From: Zobellia amurskyensis | Lineage (GTDB): Bacteria; Bacteroidota; Bacteroidia; Flavobacteriales; Flavobacteriaceae | Assembly (NCBI RefSeq): GCF_009725985.1 | Contig: NZ_RCNR01000024.1 | Span: forward strand, 1-64,000 | Direction: 5' to 3' | DNA: 64,000 nucleotides | Shown here: positions 9,629 to 19,395 of the stretch, piece by piece | Numbering within the stretch: the stretch's first letter is position 1 | Layout of the letters: the number at the start of each line of letters is the position of its first letter | Program-made: the position numbers and the translations under genes | Notes under the pieces: generated by a model | The model's input: the letters and a program-made list of their open reading frames with translations, nothing else | Told to the model about the DNA's origin: nothing | The model's database searches: none

Positions 9629-10816
9629 TTACACAGAAAGTTTTCTCAAGGCCAACCATGCCATTAGTCCGCCTCCTATTTCCAATGCAGACTCATCAAT
9701 ATTGAAGGTAGGCGTATGCAAACCAGATGCAATATTTTTCTCCACATTGCCCACACCTAGCATATAAAAACAGGCCGGATTTTTTTGTGTGTAGTATGCG
9801 AAATCTTCCGCTGCCATCCATTGGTCTAGTTCCACCACATTTTCATCACCTAAATAATCCTTTGCAAGAATTCTTAGATCCTCCGTTAAGGTCGAGTCAT
9901 TTTTTAAATGTGGATAGCCATGATTAATTTTCAGTTCACAACTACCTCCCATGGCTTCGGCCATTGTAGTTACCAGTTTATCGAGTTTTTCTAAAGCTGT
10001 TTTCCGCCAATCTTCATCCATAGTCCTAAAAGTACCTTCAATAGATACTTCATTAGGAATTACATTGATGGCACCATTGGCAATTACCTTTCCAAATGAA
10101 AGTACGGAAGGAGTTTTGGGATCCGCCATACGGCTGACCAACTGCTGGGCGGCAACAATAATATGGGAAGCAATCAAAACAGGGTCAATAATTTTTTCGG
10201 GCATAGCGGCGTGACCACCTTTCCCCTTTACGGTCAAAAAAAGCTCATCCATACTGGCCATAAACTTCCCTGAACGAAAACCTACCTTTCCCACAGGAAT
10301 ATCTGGTCTTACGTGCTGACCAACATGTGGAATGGTTCCTAAAGCAATATATGCTTTTTCTTTCATGACGCTAATAGCACCACCCGGACTAAGTTCTTCC
10401 GCAGGTTGAAACAGCAATTTTACACTCCCAGAAAAATCGTCTTTTAATTCTAGTAAAATCTTAGCGCAAAGTAAGAGCGAAGCACTGTGCGCATCATGCC
10501 CACAGGCATGCATGACGCCTGCCGCTTTGGAAGCGTATGCTGTGTTATTTTGCTCATGTATTGGTAACGCATCAATATCTGCGCGAAGAAGAATCGTTTT
10601 TCCTTTTTGGCTGCCATTAATAGTAGCCAAAAGTCCCGTTTTAGCAACCGATTCAATATCCGTTACACCAAGTGCCAACAGTTGTTCCTTGAGGTAGGCA
10701 CAAGTGTTATGCTCTTGAAAAGAAAGTTCTGGATTTTGATGTAAATACCTACGTACGGCTACAAATTCAGGAGCATATGTTGCAGCTAAACCTTTAATTT
10801 TCTGACATACATCCAT
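9629..10816 (-). CDS. M20 family amidohydrolase
   Basis: Metal-dependent hydrolase of N-acyl amino acids (peptidase M20/M40, hippurate hydrolase-like), 395 residues, cytoplasmic, no signal peptide. The metal site is recognisable: RADIDALPI (D80, D82), HACGHDAH (C105, H107), PAEE (E140-E141), HVGQHV and a C-terminal LHTPTFNID histidine. The lid/dimerisation domain lies between about 185 and 300. It stands alone: 162 bases separate it from the cytochrome locus and it is followed at 57 bases by the YceI gene upstream on the same strand. The specific acyl substrate cannot be deduced. Confidence 0.88.
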   Translation of the reverse strand: MDVCQKIKGLAATYAPEFVAVRRYLHQNPELSFQEHNTCAYLKEQLLALGVTDIESVAKTGLLATINGSQKGKTILLRADIDALPIHEQNNTAYASKAAGVMHACGHDAHSASLLLCAKILLELKDDFSGSVKLLFQPAEELSPGGAISVMKEKAYIALGTIPHVGQHVRPDIPVGKVGFRSGKFMASMDELFLTVKGKGGHAAMPEKIIDPVLIASHIIVAAQQLVSRMADPKTPSVLSFGKVIANGAINVIPNEVSIEGTFRTMDEDWRKTALEKLDKLVTTMAEAMGGSCELKINHGYPHLKNDSTLTEDLRILAKDYLGDENVVELDQWMAAEDFAYYTQKNPACFYMLGVGNVEKNIASGLHTPTFNIDESALEIGGGLMAWLALRKLSV

Positions 10817-10873
10817 ATTAAAAGAAATTTAAAACTGCCTTTGAATTAAAACCGAAAATCAGAAAAATGCGGG

Positions 10874-11407
10874 CTAGTTCTTTGAAAAAAGCAAATCAAA
10901 ATTAACGGTAACCTCATCGCCAACAATAATCTGACCGAACATTGCGCTTGGGGGCTCTATATTATAATTCTTTAATACTATCTTTTTCTTACCAGAGATT
11001 TTTAAACCTTCAGAGTTTGATTCCATTTTTACAGGAATTTCTACAGTTTTCTCAACTCCCGCAATAGCTAATGAACCAACCAAAGTTGACTTGTTCTTCA
11101 CTTCCGTTAATTTAAAAGTAACTTTTGGGTGCTGTTCTTTCTTAAGGGCCTCATGCATTTTCTTATCCATAGAAGCTCCTCTTTCACTCATAATATCTGC
11201 GACTTCTACTTCCAAATAAATTTGCTTTGGCGCCACACCATCATACTTAAGATTTGCTGATACCGAATTAGCCACCACATCCCAATCACTAACGGTAGAA
11301 GTACCACTGATTGTTAACTTACTAGAATCTGCAAGGGTATATTCATCTTGAGCTTGTCCAATAATGGAACTAGCTACAAAGAGCAATAAGAGAAATGTAT
11401 TTTTCAT
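10874..11407 (-). CDS. YceI family lipocalin-like protein
   Basis: Exported YceI-domain protein of about 177 residues. The ATG at 11407 gives a classic signal peptide (MKNTFLLLLFVASSIIGQAQ); an in-frame ATG six codons upstream would add a non-signal-like extension. The mature part shows the YceI pattern: SGTSTVSDWD near the N-terminus, a KKEQHPKVTFKLTEV strand, and a C-terminal DEVTVNFDLLF strand. YceI proteins form an elongated lipocalin-like barrel that binds isoprenoid-type lipids in the periplasm. The gene lies 47 bases after the FGE-like lipoprotein gene and may be cotranscribed with it. Confidence 0.88.
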   Translation of the reverse strand: MKNTFLLLLFVASSIIGQAQDEYTLADSSKLTISGTSTVSDWDVVANSVSANLKYDGVAPKQIYLEVEVADIMSERGASMDKKMHEALKKEQHPKVTFKLTEVKNKSTLVGSLAIAGVEKTVEIPVKMESNSEGLKISGKKKIVLKNYNIEPPSAMFGQIIVGDEVTVNFDLLFSKN

Positions 11408-11454
11408 TATATCTAAATAGACCAATTATTATTGGCGTTACTAAAATCAATTTA

Positions 11455-12504
11455 CTATTCATCCAAAACGGTCTGCCAGAATTTTTTCTGTTCTTCTTCG
11501 CTAGGTTGAACTTTTGGGCTCACCAATCTAAAACCTACATAATTGGAATCTGTAAACCACCAAAAACTTTTTGGAATCTGTGGGTCACGTTTTTGTTGTT
11601 TTAAACTTGATGCCGTTCTAGCCGATGAACGTAATTTATCCGCATCATCATCCCAAGAGCCTCCTCTATAAGATCTTGGATGAATTACAGCCGGTGTTAT
11701 CCAAGGGTTTTTCTTATCCGAATTGGCGTAAGTATCTTCTTTGTACTCATCTAGCGTCCATTCTGCCGCATTACCATGCATGTCATACAAGCCCCAAGGG
11801 TTTGGTTTTTTGCTACCTACCTTGGCATACTTACTTTCTGAATTTTTATAATACACTGCATACTCATCTATTTGAGAAACATCATCCCCAAAACTATAGG
11901 CACTTTCCGTACCGGCCTTTGCCGCGTATTCCCACTCAGCTTCCGTAGGCAATCTGTAAAATTTACCTGTTACCGTACTTAACCACTTACAGTAAACCAA
12001 AGCAGAATATGCAGACATACTTACCGCAGGAAAACCATCTTTCCCCATTCCGTAAGAAGGATCTTCGTACGGTGGACTAGGTCTTGTAATAGCATCTATT
12101 TTTATCACTCGGTCATTATCTAGCTTAACGAACAATTCTTTGTTCTGCTTGAAGAAAAGTTCAAACAAGTCCCACGTCAACTCATGTTTCGCCATATAAA
12201 AAGCATCTAACTCCACTTCTTTCTGAGGACCTTCATCTGCCTTTCTATTAGCTTCCGTTTCAGGACTCCCCATTTTAAAAGTCCCACTAGGTATCAAAAC
12301 CATATCGAAACTATTATCGGTTTCCGGAACGGTTTCCGTATAACCATTGGAAGCTTCTTCAGGAGCTTTTTCCATTACTTTTTCTTCGACTGCCTCTACA
12401 GTCTTTTCTTGTGAGGCCGTAACTGTTTGAGAAGATTTACAAGATTGAGATACTGCCCCGATGAGACAGGCAAATAAGGTGATTTTGGTAAACTGGTTTT
12501 TCAT
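11455..12504 (-). CDS. FGE/SUMF1-domain lipoprotein, GldK-like
   Basis: A 349-residue lipoprotein (lipobox cysteine C22 in AVSQSC) with a formylglycine-generating-enzyme-type domain from about residue 70 to the end. Recognisable parts are FKMGSPETEANRK, YRLPTEAEWEYAAKAG, NPWGLYDMHGNAAEW, RSYRGGSWDDDADKLRSSAR and a final VGFRLV. The segment after RGGSW, where true FGE enzymes have the catalytic cysteines, has none, so sulfatase activation is unlikely. Gliding proteins GldK and GldJ share this fold without the cysteines, but this one is shorter and not linked to gld genes. An envelope structural role is inferred. Confidence 0.85.
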   Translation of the reverse strand: MKNQFTKITLFACLIGAVSQSCKSSQTVTASQEKTVEAVEEKVMEKAPEEASNGYTETVPETDNSFDMVLIPSGTFKMGSPETEANRKADEGPQKEVELDAFYMAKHELTWDLFELFFKQNKELFVKLDNDRVIKIDAITRPSPPYEDPSYGMGKDGFPAVSMSAYSALVYCKWLSTVTGKFYRLPTEAEWEYAAKAGTESAYSFGDDVSQIDEYAVYYKNSESKYAKVGSKKPNPWGLYDMHGNAAEWTLDEYKEDTYANSDKKNPWITPAVIHPRSYRGGSWDDDADKLRSSARTASSLKQQKRDPQIPKSFWWFTDSNYVGFRLVSPKVQPSEEEQKKFWQTVLDE

Positions 12505-12720
12505 TTAAAAAATGCTTTTGCTAAAAATAGTTTTTTTTATTCACAATAGGCAAACTCCGCCCCCTTTAAACTATCTAATTACCAACCTCGTAACAACACC
12601 TACATCTTTTGTTTAAAAAAGCCACAAGAGCAACAACAGCTTTACTTTACACCCGCATATCACTAAAATACAACTACCCAAAATAGCCTATATTTGTATG
12701 AACACTACAAAATTTTAAAA
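12505..12720. promoter_or_regulatory. divergent intergenic region with -7 element
   Basis: This region separates the FGE-like lipoprotein gene (minus) from the GIN-domain gene (plus) and should hold promoters for both. On the plus strand TATATTTG at 12689-12696 matches the Bacteroidota -7 consensus TAnnTTTG, about 25 bases before the ATG at 12721. I do not see a TTG element at the usual -33 distance. Confidence 0.5.
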
Positions 12721-13401
12721 ATGAAAAAATTAAGGTTTATAGCACTAGCCCTTTTCGTTTCGGCGGGGGTTTTCGCGCAAAAGGAAAATACAAAAGAATT
12801 AGAGAAATTTACCGAGCTTAAAGTATATGACCGTATTGTAGTAAGTCTTGTTAAAAGCAATGAAAACAAGCTGGTTATTACTGGTGATGACAAGGACGAA
12901 GTGAGCATTTCCAATAAGAACGGTCTCTTAAAAATAAAAATGGAGTTCGGAAACTTTTTAGACGGAGATGAGGCTAAAGCTACATTATACTATACGGAAG
13001 AACTTGCTTTAATCGACTCAAATGAAAATGCCAAAATCCGTTCCGATGAAACCGTTAAAGGTGACCGAGTAGAAATCAAAACCCAAGAAGGCGGAAAAAT
13101 CGACTTAAAGATTGACATTAAAGACCTGTATACCAAATCTGTTTCCGGTGGTGAAGTTACCCTTACAGGCTCGGCCGCAAAACAAGAAGTTATGGTGAAT
13201 ACAGGAGGAAAAACATACAACAAACAACTGGACACCAAAGAAACTACCGTAGTGGTCAATGCCGGAGGAAGGGCAGATATAAACGCTTCGGATAAAGTAG
13301 TGGCCAAAGTACGTGCAGGTGGCTCTATCTACATCTACGGAAAACCTAGAAGTATTGAAAAAGACAAAGTCTTTGGAGGAAAGATCAAAGAAATGGATTA
13401 G
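12721..13401 (+). CDS. head GIN domain (DUF2807) exported protein
   Basis: A 226-residue protein with a signal peptide ending at GVFAQ, followed by the GIN-type repetitive beta-strand domain (DUF2807, putative auto-transporter adhesin head). Short strands with glycine- and asparagine-rich turns (KSVSGGEVTLTGSA, VVNAGGRADINASD, VRAGGSIYIYGKP) suggest a right-handed beta-helix. The ATG at 12721 is chosen because it starts the signal peptide directly; the frame extends 9 codons upstream into the promoter. Function is unknown. It converges on the CPXCG gene with a 2-base gap. Confidence 0.82.
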   Translation: MKKLRFIALALFVSAGVFAQKENTKELEKFTELKVYDRIVVSLVKSNENKLVITGDDKDEVSISNKNGLLKIKMEFGNFLDGDEAKATLYYTEELALIDSNENAKIRSDETVKGDRVEIKTQEGGKIDLKIDIKDLYTKSVSGGEVTLTGSAAKQEVMVNTGGKTYNKQLDTKETTVVVNAGGRADINASDKVVAKVRAGGSIYIYGKPRSIEKDKVFGGKIKEMD

Positions 13402-13403
13402 GC

Positions 13404-13586
13404 TTACTGCTCTATATCCACAGCTTCAAAAGCTACAAGTTCATTATCTTGAAATTGCGGGGTTATCTCAACAGGATTGCAACACACCTCGCAATCTTCT
13501 ACATAAGTTTGTTTTGAAACGGACGGATCCATTAACATGGATATTTCTTCCCAGCAATATGGACATTGAAAAAAATGTTCGTACAT
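13404..13586 (-). CDS. CPXCG motif-containing cysteine-rich protein
   Basis: A 60-residue protein with two CxxC-type pairs: CPYC at 8-11 and CEVCC at about 32-36, matching the CPXCG family of small zinc-ribbon-like proteins. It starts MYEHFFQCPYCWEEI, the usual start of the family. The gene is 9 bases downstream of the Gfo/Idh/MocA gene's stop in genome order but is transcribed after it on the minus strand, so the two may be one transcript. Function is unknown; metal binding is inferred from the cysteines. Confidence 0.82.
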   Translation of the reverse strand: MYEHFFQCPYCWEEISMLMDPSVSKQTYVEDCEVCCNPVEITPQFQDNELVAFEAVDIEQ

Positions 13587-13595
13587 AACTACATC

Positions 13596-14615
13596 TTAAA
13601 GCCGAACCAGTTTGTTGGTCCTGGAGGATTCATAAATAGCATTAATTAACGCGACAGATTTGCGAGCTTCTGCACCATCTACCATTGATTTTCTGTTGTT
13701 ACGTATAGCTTCCACCATATCCTGAAGGACAATTTTATGGTTTTGATGCCCTATGGCGGTAGGATCCGCTGCTCCACTTCCCTGTTCTTCCGAGGTTAAC
13801 TCCGGACTATCTTCTCCTTTTATATTCCATGCAATGATTTTACCCCCTTCCATAATGATGCTTCCTTTCTCCCCATACACCTCAACGCGTTCTGGATACC
13901 CAGGAAAAAGTGCCGTGCCAGCCGTAATTGTGCCGATAGCTCCATTTTCATAATTCACCAATACCGCACCCACATCTTCCCCTTCTATTTTGTGAACCCT
14001 AGTTTGGACATTAGCAAAGACCGAAGCTGCAGCTCCCATTAGATTCATTAACAAGTCTACCGTATGAATACCTTGATTTATAAAAGCCGCACCACCATCC
14101 AATTTTATCGTACCTCGCCAATTACTCTTTGAATAATAAGCCTCTGACCTGTACCAATTGATGCTAGCATTACCCATAAGCAATTTTCCCAGTTTACCTG
14201 ACTTCACCGCTTCTTCTACTCTTCTATAGTCTGTACTACACCTATTCTGAAGTACGCAGCCCAAAAGCACTTTTTGCTCTTTACACAAGGCTATTAACCC
14301 ATCAATTTTTTCCGTGGTTACCTCTAGGGGCTTCTCACTTAAAATATGTTTGCGAGCCATAGCAGCGGCTTGTATCGCTTCGCTATGCTTTCCACTCTCA
14401 TTGCATATACACACTAAGTCTATTTCCGGAAGTGCCAGGAAAGAATCGTAATCACTATAGACAGGCAAACCGAATTCAGCTTTTACCTGCTCAACCCTAT
14501 CTTTAGATTTTGTACAGAGCCCTACTATCCGGACTCCCTCCATTTCAGAAAGACATTTTACATAAGTATGTACGATTGAACCTGTACCGATAATTCCAAC
14601 GCCAATATGAGACAT
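13596..14615 (-). CDS. Gfo/Idh/MocA family oxidoreductase
   Basis: NAD(P)-dependent sugar/inositol-type dehydrogenase, 339 residues. The N-terminal Rossmann motif is GIIGTGSIVHTY; the family SEKPLEVTTE motif (Lys of EKP is the conserved catalytic/cofactor residue) lies near 112, and GGAAFINQGIHTVDLLMNLMG carries the conserved GxHxxD. No signal peptide, so cytoplasmic. No sugar-utilisation genes are adjacent, so the substrate is open. Confidence 0.88.
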   Translation of the reverse strand: MSHIGVGIIGTGSIVHTYVKCLSEMEGVRIVGLCTKSKDRVEQVKAEFGLPVYSDYDSFLALPEIDLVCICNESGKHSEAIQAAAMARKHILSEKPLEVTTEKIDGLIALCKEQKVLLGCVLQNRCSTDYRRVEEAVKSGKLGKLLMGNASINWYRSEAYYSKSNWRGTIKLDGGAAFINQGIHTVDLLMNLMGAAASVFANVQTRVHKIEGEDVGAVLVNYENGAIGTITAGTALFPGYPERVEVYGEKGSIIMEGGKIIAWNIKGEDSPELTSEEQGSGAADPTAIGHQNHKIVLQDMVEAIRNNRKSMVDGAEARKSVALINAIYESSRTNKLVRL

Positions 14616-14719
14616 ATGATAGTTTTTTTTATAAAACTATACTACGAAGAAATTATATGAATGGCAAAGAATCCTCTATTTAGAACAATCTTTCAATTAC
14701 CATGTGAAATAGCCTGTTC

Positions 14720-16084
14720 CTAGAACTCTACATTCAGAAGTTGCCCTGTAAGCTGCAATAATTGAAGTTCCGCTAGCTTGGCATCATATTTGGCCAAGTT
14801 TTTGTTGGTCTGGGCGTTTAAAAGGTTAATCTGCGCCTGGCGAAATTCAATAGATGTAATTCTACCCAATTGGAACTGTTCTTTTGATCGCTCAAAATTA
14901 TTCTGGTTGGTAAGTACGTTCTGTTCTTGAATCTGATAAACTGTCAATCGGTTTTCATAGCTCGCCAAAGCATTAAGAATATCCCTATCTACCTCTATAG
15001 CCACTTGCTCTTGTTGCAATTCCTGATTTTCATAAGCAATTTTAGAGTTTTTCACCAAAGTAGTGGTTCTACCTCCATCAAAAAGATTCCAAGTTAAGCT
15101 CGCTCCCAAACCTAACGTAAGACTAGTTCTATTACTACCGGGAATAACCTGCCCCGGCAAGAATGAATTGGGTGCACTTTGGTTTAAATTCCATCCGTAA
15201 GAGCCCGTTAGACCAATTGTAGGAAGGTATCCCGAACGGTTCACCTTAATATCATATTCGTTAATGGCCAAATTACGCTCTGTCTGCAATATGGTTACAT
15301 TGTTTTCCTTGGCCTGACCAATAAGCTCATCTAACTGCAACCTTGGGACAAAACGAACAATAGTATCTACCTGAAAGTTCTCACTAAGGCTTTGGTTAAC
15401 TACCACATTCAAGTCTCTTTTGGTATTTGCCAGTTGCTGTTTTGTATTTAATAAGTTGATGCTATCATTAGTAACATCTACCTGTGCATTCAAAATATCC
15501 AGCTTAGTATTCTGACCATATTCAAAAGAATATTCAGCTCTGGTAATACGGTCCGTAGAAATTTCCAATGCTTGTTTTAGCACGTTCTCATTCTCTGTAA
15601 GCCTAGCCACTTCAAAATAAATACTGAACAACTGCAACAAGGTATTCTCTATAGTTTCCCTTGCCTGAAGTTCCGTAAGTTGATACTGTTCTTTTAGTCT
15701 TTTGTAATTATACAACCTACCTAAACCATCAAATAAAGTGTAATTAAGATTTAAGCCGCCATTGAAGGATTGTGATTCCGCATGGTCGATTTCTAAATCT
15801 TCCCTGGGTGTCCCATCCGTATTGAATTGGTCCGGATAGGCCGTACTGCTGTTCAAATCATTATAATTGGCTCCGGCAGTACCCGTTAAACTAGGTAAGT
15901 ACCCTGAATTGAGAATACCCTGATTATTATCGGCTATTTTTACTTGGTTGCCCGCAACTTGAATTCCAAAATTGTTTTCCAAAGTTAAGCGTACCGCTTC
16001 TTCTTTTGATAGTTTCTTTTCTTGTGCGGACAAACCCACCGTTAGAAAAAGTAAACTGAAAGCAGCTATATATGTTTTGATCAT
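14720..16084 (-). CDS. TolC family outer membrane efflux protein
   Basis: Outer membrane channel of a tripartite efflux pump, 454 residues with signal peptide (ends LSAQ). Two OEP repeats with long alpha-helical coiled regions are visible: the first covers residues about 25-215, the second about 240-450, each with the typical LTLENNFGIQVAGNQV or YENRLTVYQIQEQNV heptad-rich stretches. It is the last gene of the operon, 14 bases after the RND permease gene, which fixes its partner. Confidence 0.9.
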   Translation of the reverse strand: MIKTYIAAFSLLFLTVGLSAQEKKLSKEEAVRLTLENNFGIQVAGNQVKIADNNQGILNSGYLPSLTGTAGANYNDLNSSTAYPDQFNTDGTPREDLEIDHAESQSFNGGLNLNYTLFDGLGRLYNYKRLKEQYQLTELQARETIENTLLQLFSIYFEVARLTENENVLKQALEISTDRITRAEYSFEYGQNTKLDILNAQVDVTNDSINLLNTKQQLANTKRDLNVVVNQSLSENFQVDTIVRFVPRLQLDELIGQAKENNVTILQTERNLAINEYDIKVNRSGYLPTIGLTGSYGWNLNQSAPNSFLPGQVIPGSNRTSLTLGLGASLTWNLFDGGRTTTLVKNSKIAYENQELQQEQVAIEVDRDILNALASYENRLTVYQIQEQNVLTNQNNFERSKEQFQLGRITSIEFRQAQINLLNAQTNKNLAKYDAKLAELQLLQLTGQLLNVEF

Positions 16085-16098
16085 TCTTACTCTAATTT

Positions 16099-19000
16099 CT
16101 ATAAATTGGTATCTACATCTTCAATCTTGCCAGGTTCAGAAGTTTCAATGCTTTTTTGAGTTGCTCCATTAATCTTTTTCACGCTACTTGGCGGTAGGTG
16201 CGCTTCTTCCTCCTTTTGCTCTTTTATGGCGCGCTCAACTTCTTCTTTAGAGATATCATCACCTGTCTTCAACCATTTAGAAGTCACTTTAATTCTATTA
16301 CTAAAGGATAAGAACAAGGGCAACAACAATAAGGTAAGCACTGTTGCAAAAGCGATACCATAGGCAATGGAAATGGCCATGGGCTTCAAGAACTGTGCTT
16401 GTCTACTTCGTTCTAACAACAGTGGAGCCAAACCTGCAATAGTAGTTATTGATGTCAAGAAAATTGCCCTAAACCGGGAACGGCCTGCCTCATAAATAGC
16501 ATCGTCAAATTTCATTCCTTCACGGAGATTGCCGTTAAATTTACTAATGAGTACGAGTCCGTCATTAACCATAATTCCTATCAAGGCAATGATACCCAAC
16601 ATAGATAAAATATTCACCGGGAAATCATGTATCCAATGCCCCCAAGCTACCGCCGTTAAACTGAACGGCACCAATAAAAGGAGTAATAACGGTTGACTGA
16701 AACTTCTAAATGTAAATGCAATGGTAATGTAAATCAACATTAAAACAGATAGCCCAACAACAGTTATAGAGTCCGTCATTTTGTTTGCCTCTCGGTTCTG
16801 ACCTTCGTAGGAAGCTGTCACCGTAGGATATCTTGATTGAATTTCTGGCATTACGTTCGTACGGATGTCATTCATAACATCTGTTGCGCTAGTTGTTTTC
16901 TCGTTCTTAATATCTGCAGACACTTGAATTTCCCGTTGTCCTTCCAAGTGATTTATAGCCACATCTCCTCTTTCGATTATATAGGTGGCAATTTCATTTA
17001 AAGGTACCCTGTTCCCATCTGGGGTAGCAATACGCATTTCATCCAAATCTGTAATAGAAGAACGGTTTTCCCTATCGTATCTAACCCAGACTTTAATTTC
17101 ATCTTGTCCCCTTTGAAAACGTTGTGCCTGAGAACCAAAGAAACCAGCTCTTACCTGATTCATTACCGTTCGAAGATCAAGCCCTAACAGGTAGGCATTC
17201 TCCTTTAGCTGAAGTCTTATTTCCTTAATACCGGCAGGATCATTATCCGCAACATCTTTCAATAACGCATTGTTTTCCAATACCGCCTTAAGTTCTTTTT
17301 TGGCCGCTTTTAACTCCTCAATATTGTTTCCCAATAAGGATACGGATACCGGGCTACCACCAAAATTACCTCCGGAACCATAAATAAGGCTTTCCACCCC
17401 TATAACAGGCCCTACTAATTCTTGTAGCCTATTGGTAACCATATCCGAAGCAATGGCATCCGGCCTTTCTTCACCTGGAAGAAGGTTAATGTCCAATGAG
17501 GCTGCAGACGATCCAGGACCAATTCTTTTAATTGTATTTTCAAAAAGAACTTTACCTGTGCCCTTTAAGTATTTTTCCGTAAGTTCTTCGTTTACGATTT
17601 TCGATTTTTCTTCGATTAATGAAATTATAGAATCCGTTACCTGTTCGTTAGTCCCGTTAGGCATTAGCAAGTCTATGGAAACCTTATCACTTGCAATTCT
17701 TGGAAAGAACGCCGTTCTAACAACTCCACCTCCTATAGACCCTAAAGTCAATAACAGTCCCATAACAAACAAAGCAAACATCAACACTTTGTACCGCAGC
17801 CCAAAGCGTAACGCAGGGCTATACGCATTATCTCGCATCCAAACCATAAAACGGTCTCCCATTTCATTAATGACCCGTAGTTTGGCAAAAGCTCTACCTA
17901 TAGCCGTTTTGGGTACTTTATCCATAGGCTTCAACGCCTTGGAATGCGCCAAGTGAGCCGGTAGTATAATTAATGCCTCTACCAAGGAAACGACCAGCGT
18001 GAGAATTACAATTACGGATACCTCACTAAAAATTTCTCCAATTCTACCATCTAAGAACAAGAAAATAGAAAAGGCCAGTATGGTAGTTATAATTGCTGAA
18101 ATGATTGGTGGTATAACCTCCATAGTACCATCAATAGCAGCTTGTATAGGAGTCTTTCCTTTTTCGTAATGCTGATAAATATTTTCCGCAATTACAATCC
18201 CATCATCTACCAGAATACCAATTACGATAATCATACCGAAAAGGGACAATACGTTAATGGTAACATCAAAATAGCCAGCAAAAACGAACATCCCCAAAAA
18301 GGAAATAGGTAAACCGAAAGCTACCCAAAATGCCAAACGCGTATTTAAGAACAACGATAAAAATATGAGCACCAAAATCATACCCACAATAGCATTCTCG
18401 GTTAACAATTCCGTACGTTGGTTCAAGGTGATACTACGATCACTGACCACGCTTAACTGTACATTGTTGTTCTTATGGTTGAAATCTTCTATATACTCTT
18501 TCACCTTTTCGGCTGAACCTAAAAGGTCTTCCGTATTGGTACTAGTAATGGAGGCACTTACAGAAAGGTTACCATCAAAATAAGAAGCATTGGGCGACTC
18601 TTCAAAACGGTCTCTTATAATGGCTACGTCTTTTAACCGTATGGTACTACCGGATACATCAGCCCTAATAATCATATTAGACAGCTCATCTCCATAATAA
18701 GCCCTGTTGTTAGCCCGTATTAAATATTCTTCGGTATCGGTCTTTATATTACCTCCCGTAACCAGAATATTAGCATTGGCCACGGCTTGAGAAACTTCCG
18801 AAAAGGACATGTTGTAGGCCAGCAAACTGTTTTCGTTCACGGCTATCTCAATTTCCTCCAAAGGATATCCGCTCATATCTATTTGGGAAATACCTTCAAT
18901 AGCCCGCAACTCATTCTCTACCTGTCTACCGATCTCCTTTAAGGTAGCCAATGGAATATGCTCACCACTTATGGCAAAAGTTATGGTTTCCCTGACCGCT

Positions 19001-19395
19001 TCCAATTTGGAAACAATTAATGGCTCCATCCCTGTTGGGAAAGAAGGCACTCTATCTACGGCATTCTTAACTTCTAAAAGCATGAAGTCAATATCATACC
19101 CCTTTAATATTTCAACGTTGATTGTACCGCTATTTTCTCGTGCCGTGGAAGTTACCCTATCCACACCTTCCAAACCTTTAAGATTATCTTCGATCTTGAG
19201 CACAATACCTTCCTCTACTTCTTGTGGAGAAGCTCCTGGGTAAGTAATGTTTATACTGATATTCTTAGAATCGGTAAGAGGAAAATAACTGGATTTGAGC
19301 GAAAGCGCACCAAATATACCAAACACCATAAAGGCCAGTACAAATACATCAACCGCTACATGATACTTTATAAAATAAGAAATTATACTTCTCAT
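16099..19395 (-). CDS. RND efflux transporter permease (HAE1/AcrB-like)
   Basis: Inner membrane proton-driven pump, 1098 residues, two homologous halves each with one TM helix, a large periplasmic domain and a bundle of further helices (12 TM in all). TM4 contains the proton-relay aspartates in GILVDDGIVIAENIYQ, and the second half has the matching GIMVNDGLVLISK. The cytoplasmic C-terminal tail is rich in Lys and Glu. Its ATG overlaps the adaptor stop codon by one base (TAATG), so the two are translationally coupled. The substrate cannot be told; drugs, metals or lipids are all possible. Confidence 0.93.
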   Translation of the reverse strand: MRSIISYFIKYHVAVDVFVLAFMVFGIFGALSLKSSYFPLTDSKNISINITYPGASPQEVEEGIVLKIEDNLKGLEGVDRVTSTARENSGTINVEILKGYDIDFMLLEVKNAVDRVPSFPTGMEPLIVSKLEAVRETITFAISGEHIPLATLKEIGRQVENELRAIEGISQIDMSGYPLEEIEIAVNENSLLAYNMSFSEVSQAVANANILVTGGNIKTDTEEYLIRANNRAYYGDELSNMIIRADVSGSTIRLKDVAIIRDRFEESPNASYFDGNLSVSASITSTNTEDLLGSAEKVKEYIEDFNHKNNNVQLSVVSDRSITLNQRTELLTENAIVGMILVLIFLSLFLNTRLAFWVAFGLPISFLGMFVFAGYFDVTINVLSLFGMIIVIGILVDDGIVIAENIYQHYEKGKTPIQAAIDGTMEVIPPIISAIITTILAFSIFLFLDGRIGEIFSEVSVIVILTLVVSLVEALIILPAHLAHSKALKPMDKVPKTAIGRAFAKLRVINEMGDRFMVWMRDNAYSPALRFGLRYKVLMFALFVMGLLLTLGSIGGGVVRTAFFPRIASDKVSIDLLMPNGTNEQVTDSIISLIEEKSKIVNEELTEKYLKGTGKVLFENTIKRIGPGSSAASLDINLLPGEERPDAIASDMVTNRLQELVGPVIGVESLIYGSGGNFGGSPVSVSLLGNNIEELKAAKKELKAVLENNALLKDVADNDPAGIKEIRLQLKENAYLLGLDLRTVMNQVRAGFFGSQAQRFQRGQDEIKVWVRYDRENRSSITDLDEMRIATPDGNRVPLNEIATYIIERGDVAINHLEGQREIQVSADIKNEKTTSATDVMNDIRTNVMPEIQSRYPTVTASYEGQNREANKMTDSITVVGLSVLMLIYITIAFTFRSFSQPLLLLLLVPFSLTAVAWGHWIHDFPVNILSMLGIIALIGIMVNDGLVLISKFNGNLREGMKFDDAIYEAGRSRFRAIFLTSITTIAGLAPLLLERSRQAQFLKPMAISIAYGIAFATVLTLLLLPLFLSFSNRIKVTSKWLKTGDDISKEEVERAIKEQKEEEAHLPPSSVKKINGATQKSIETSEPGKIEDVDTNL

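Noticed and set aside
17432-17956. 174-codon plus-strand frame opposite the RND permease gene
   Set aside because: Antisense shadow of a conserved transporter gene, low-complexity Ser/Ile-rich product.
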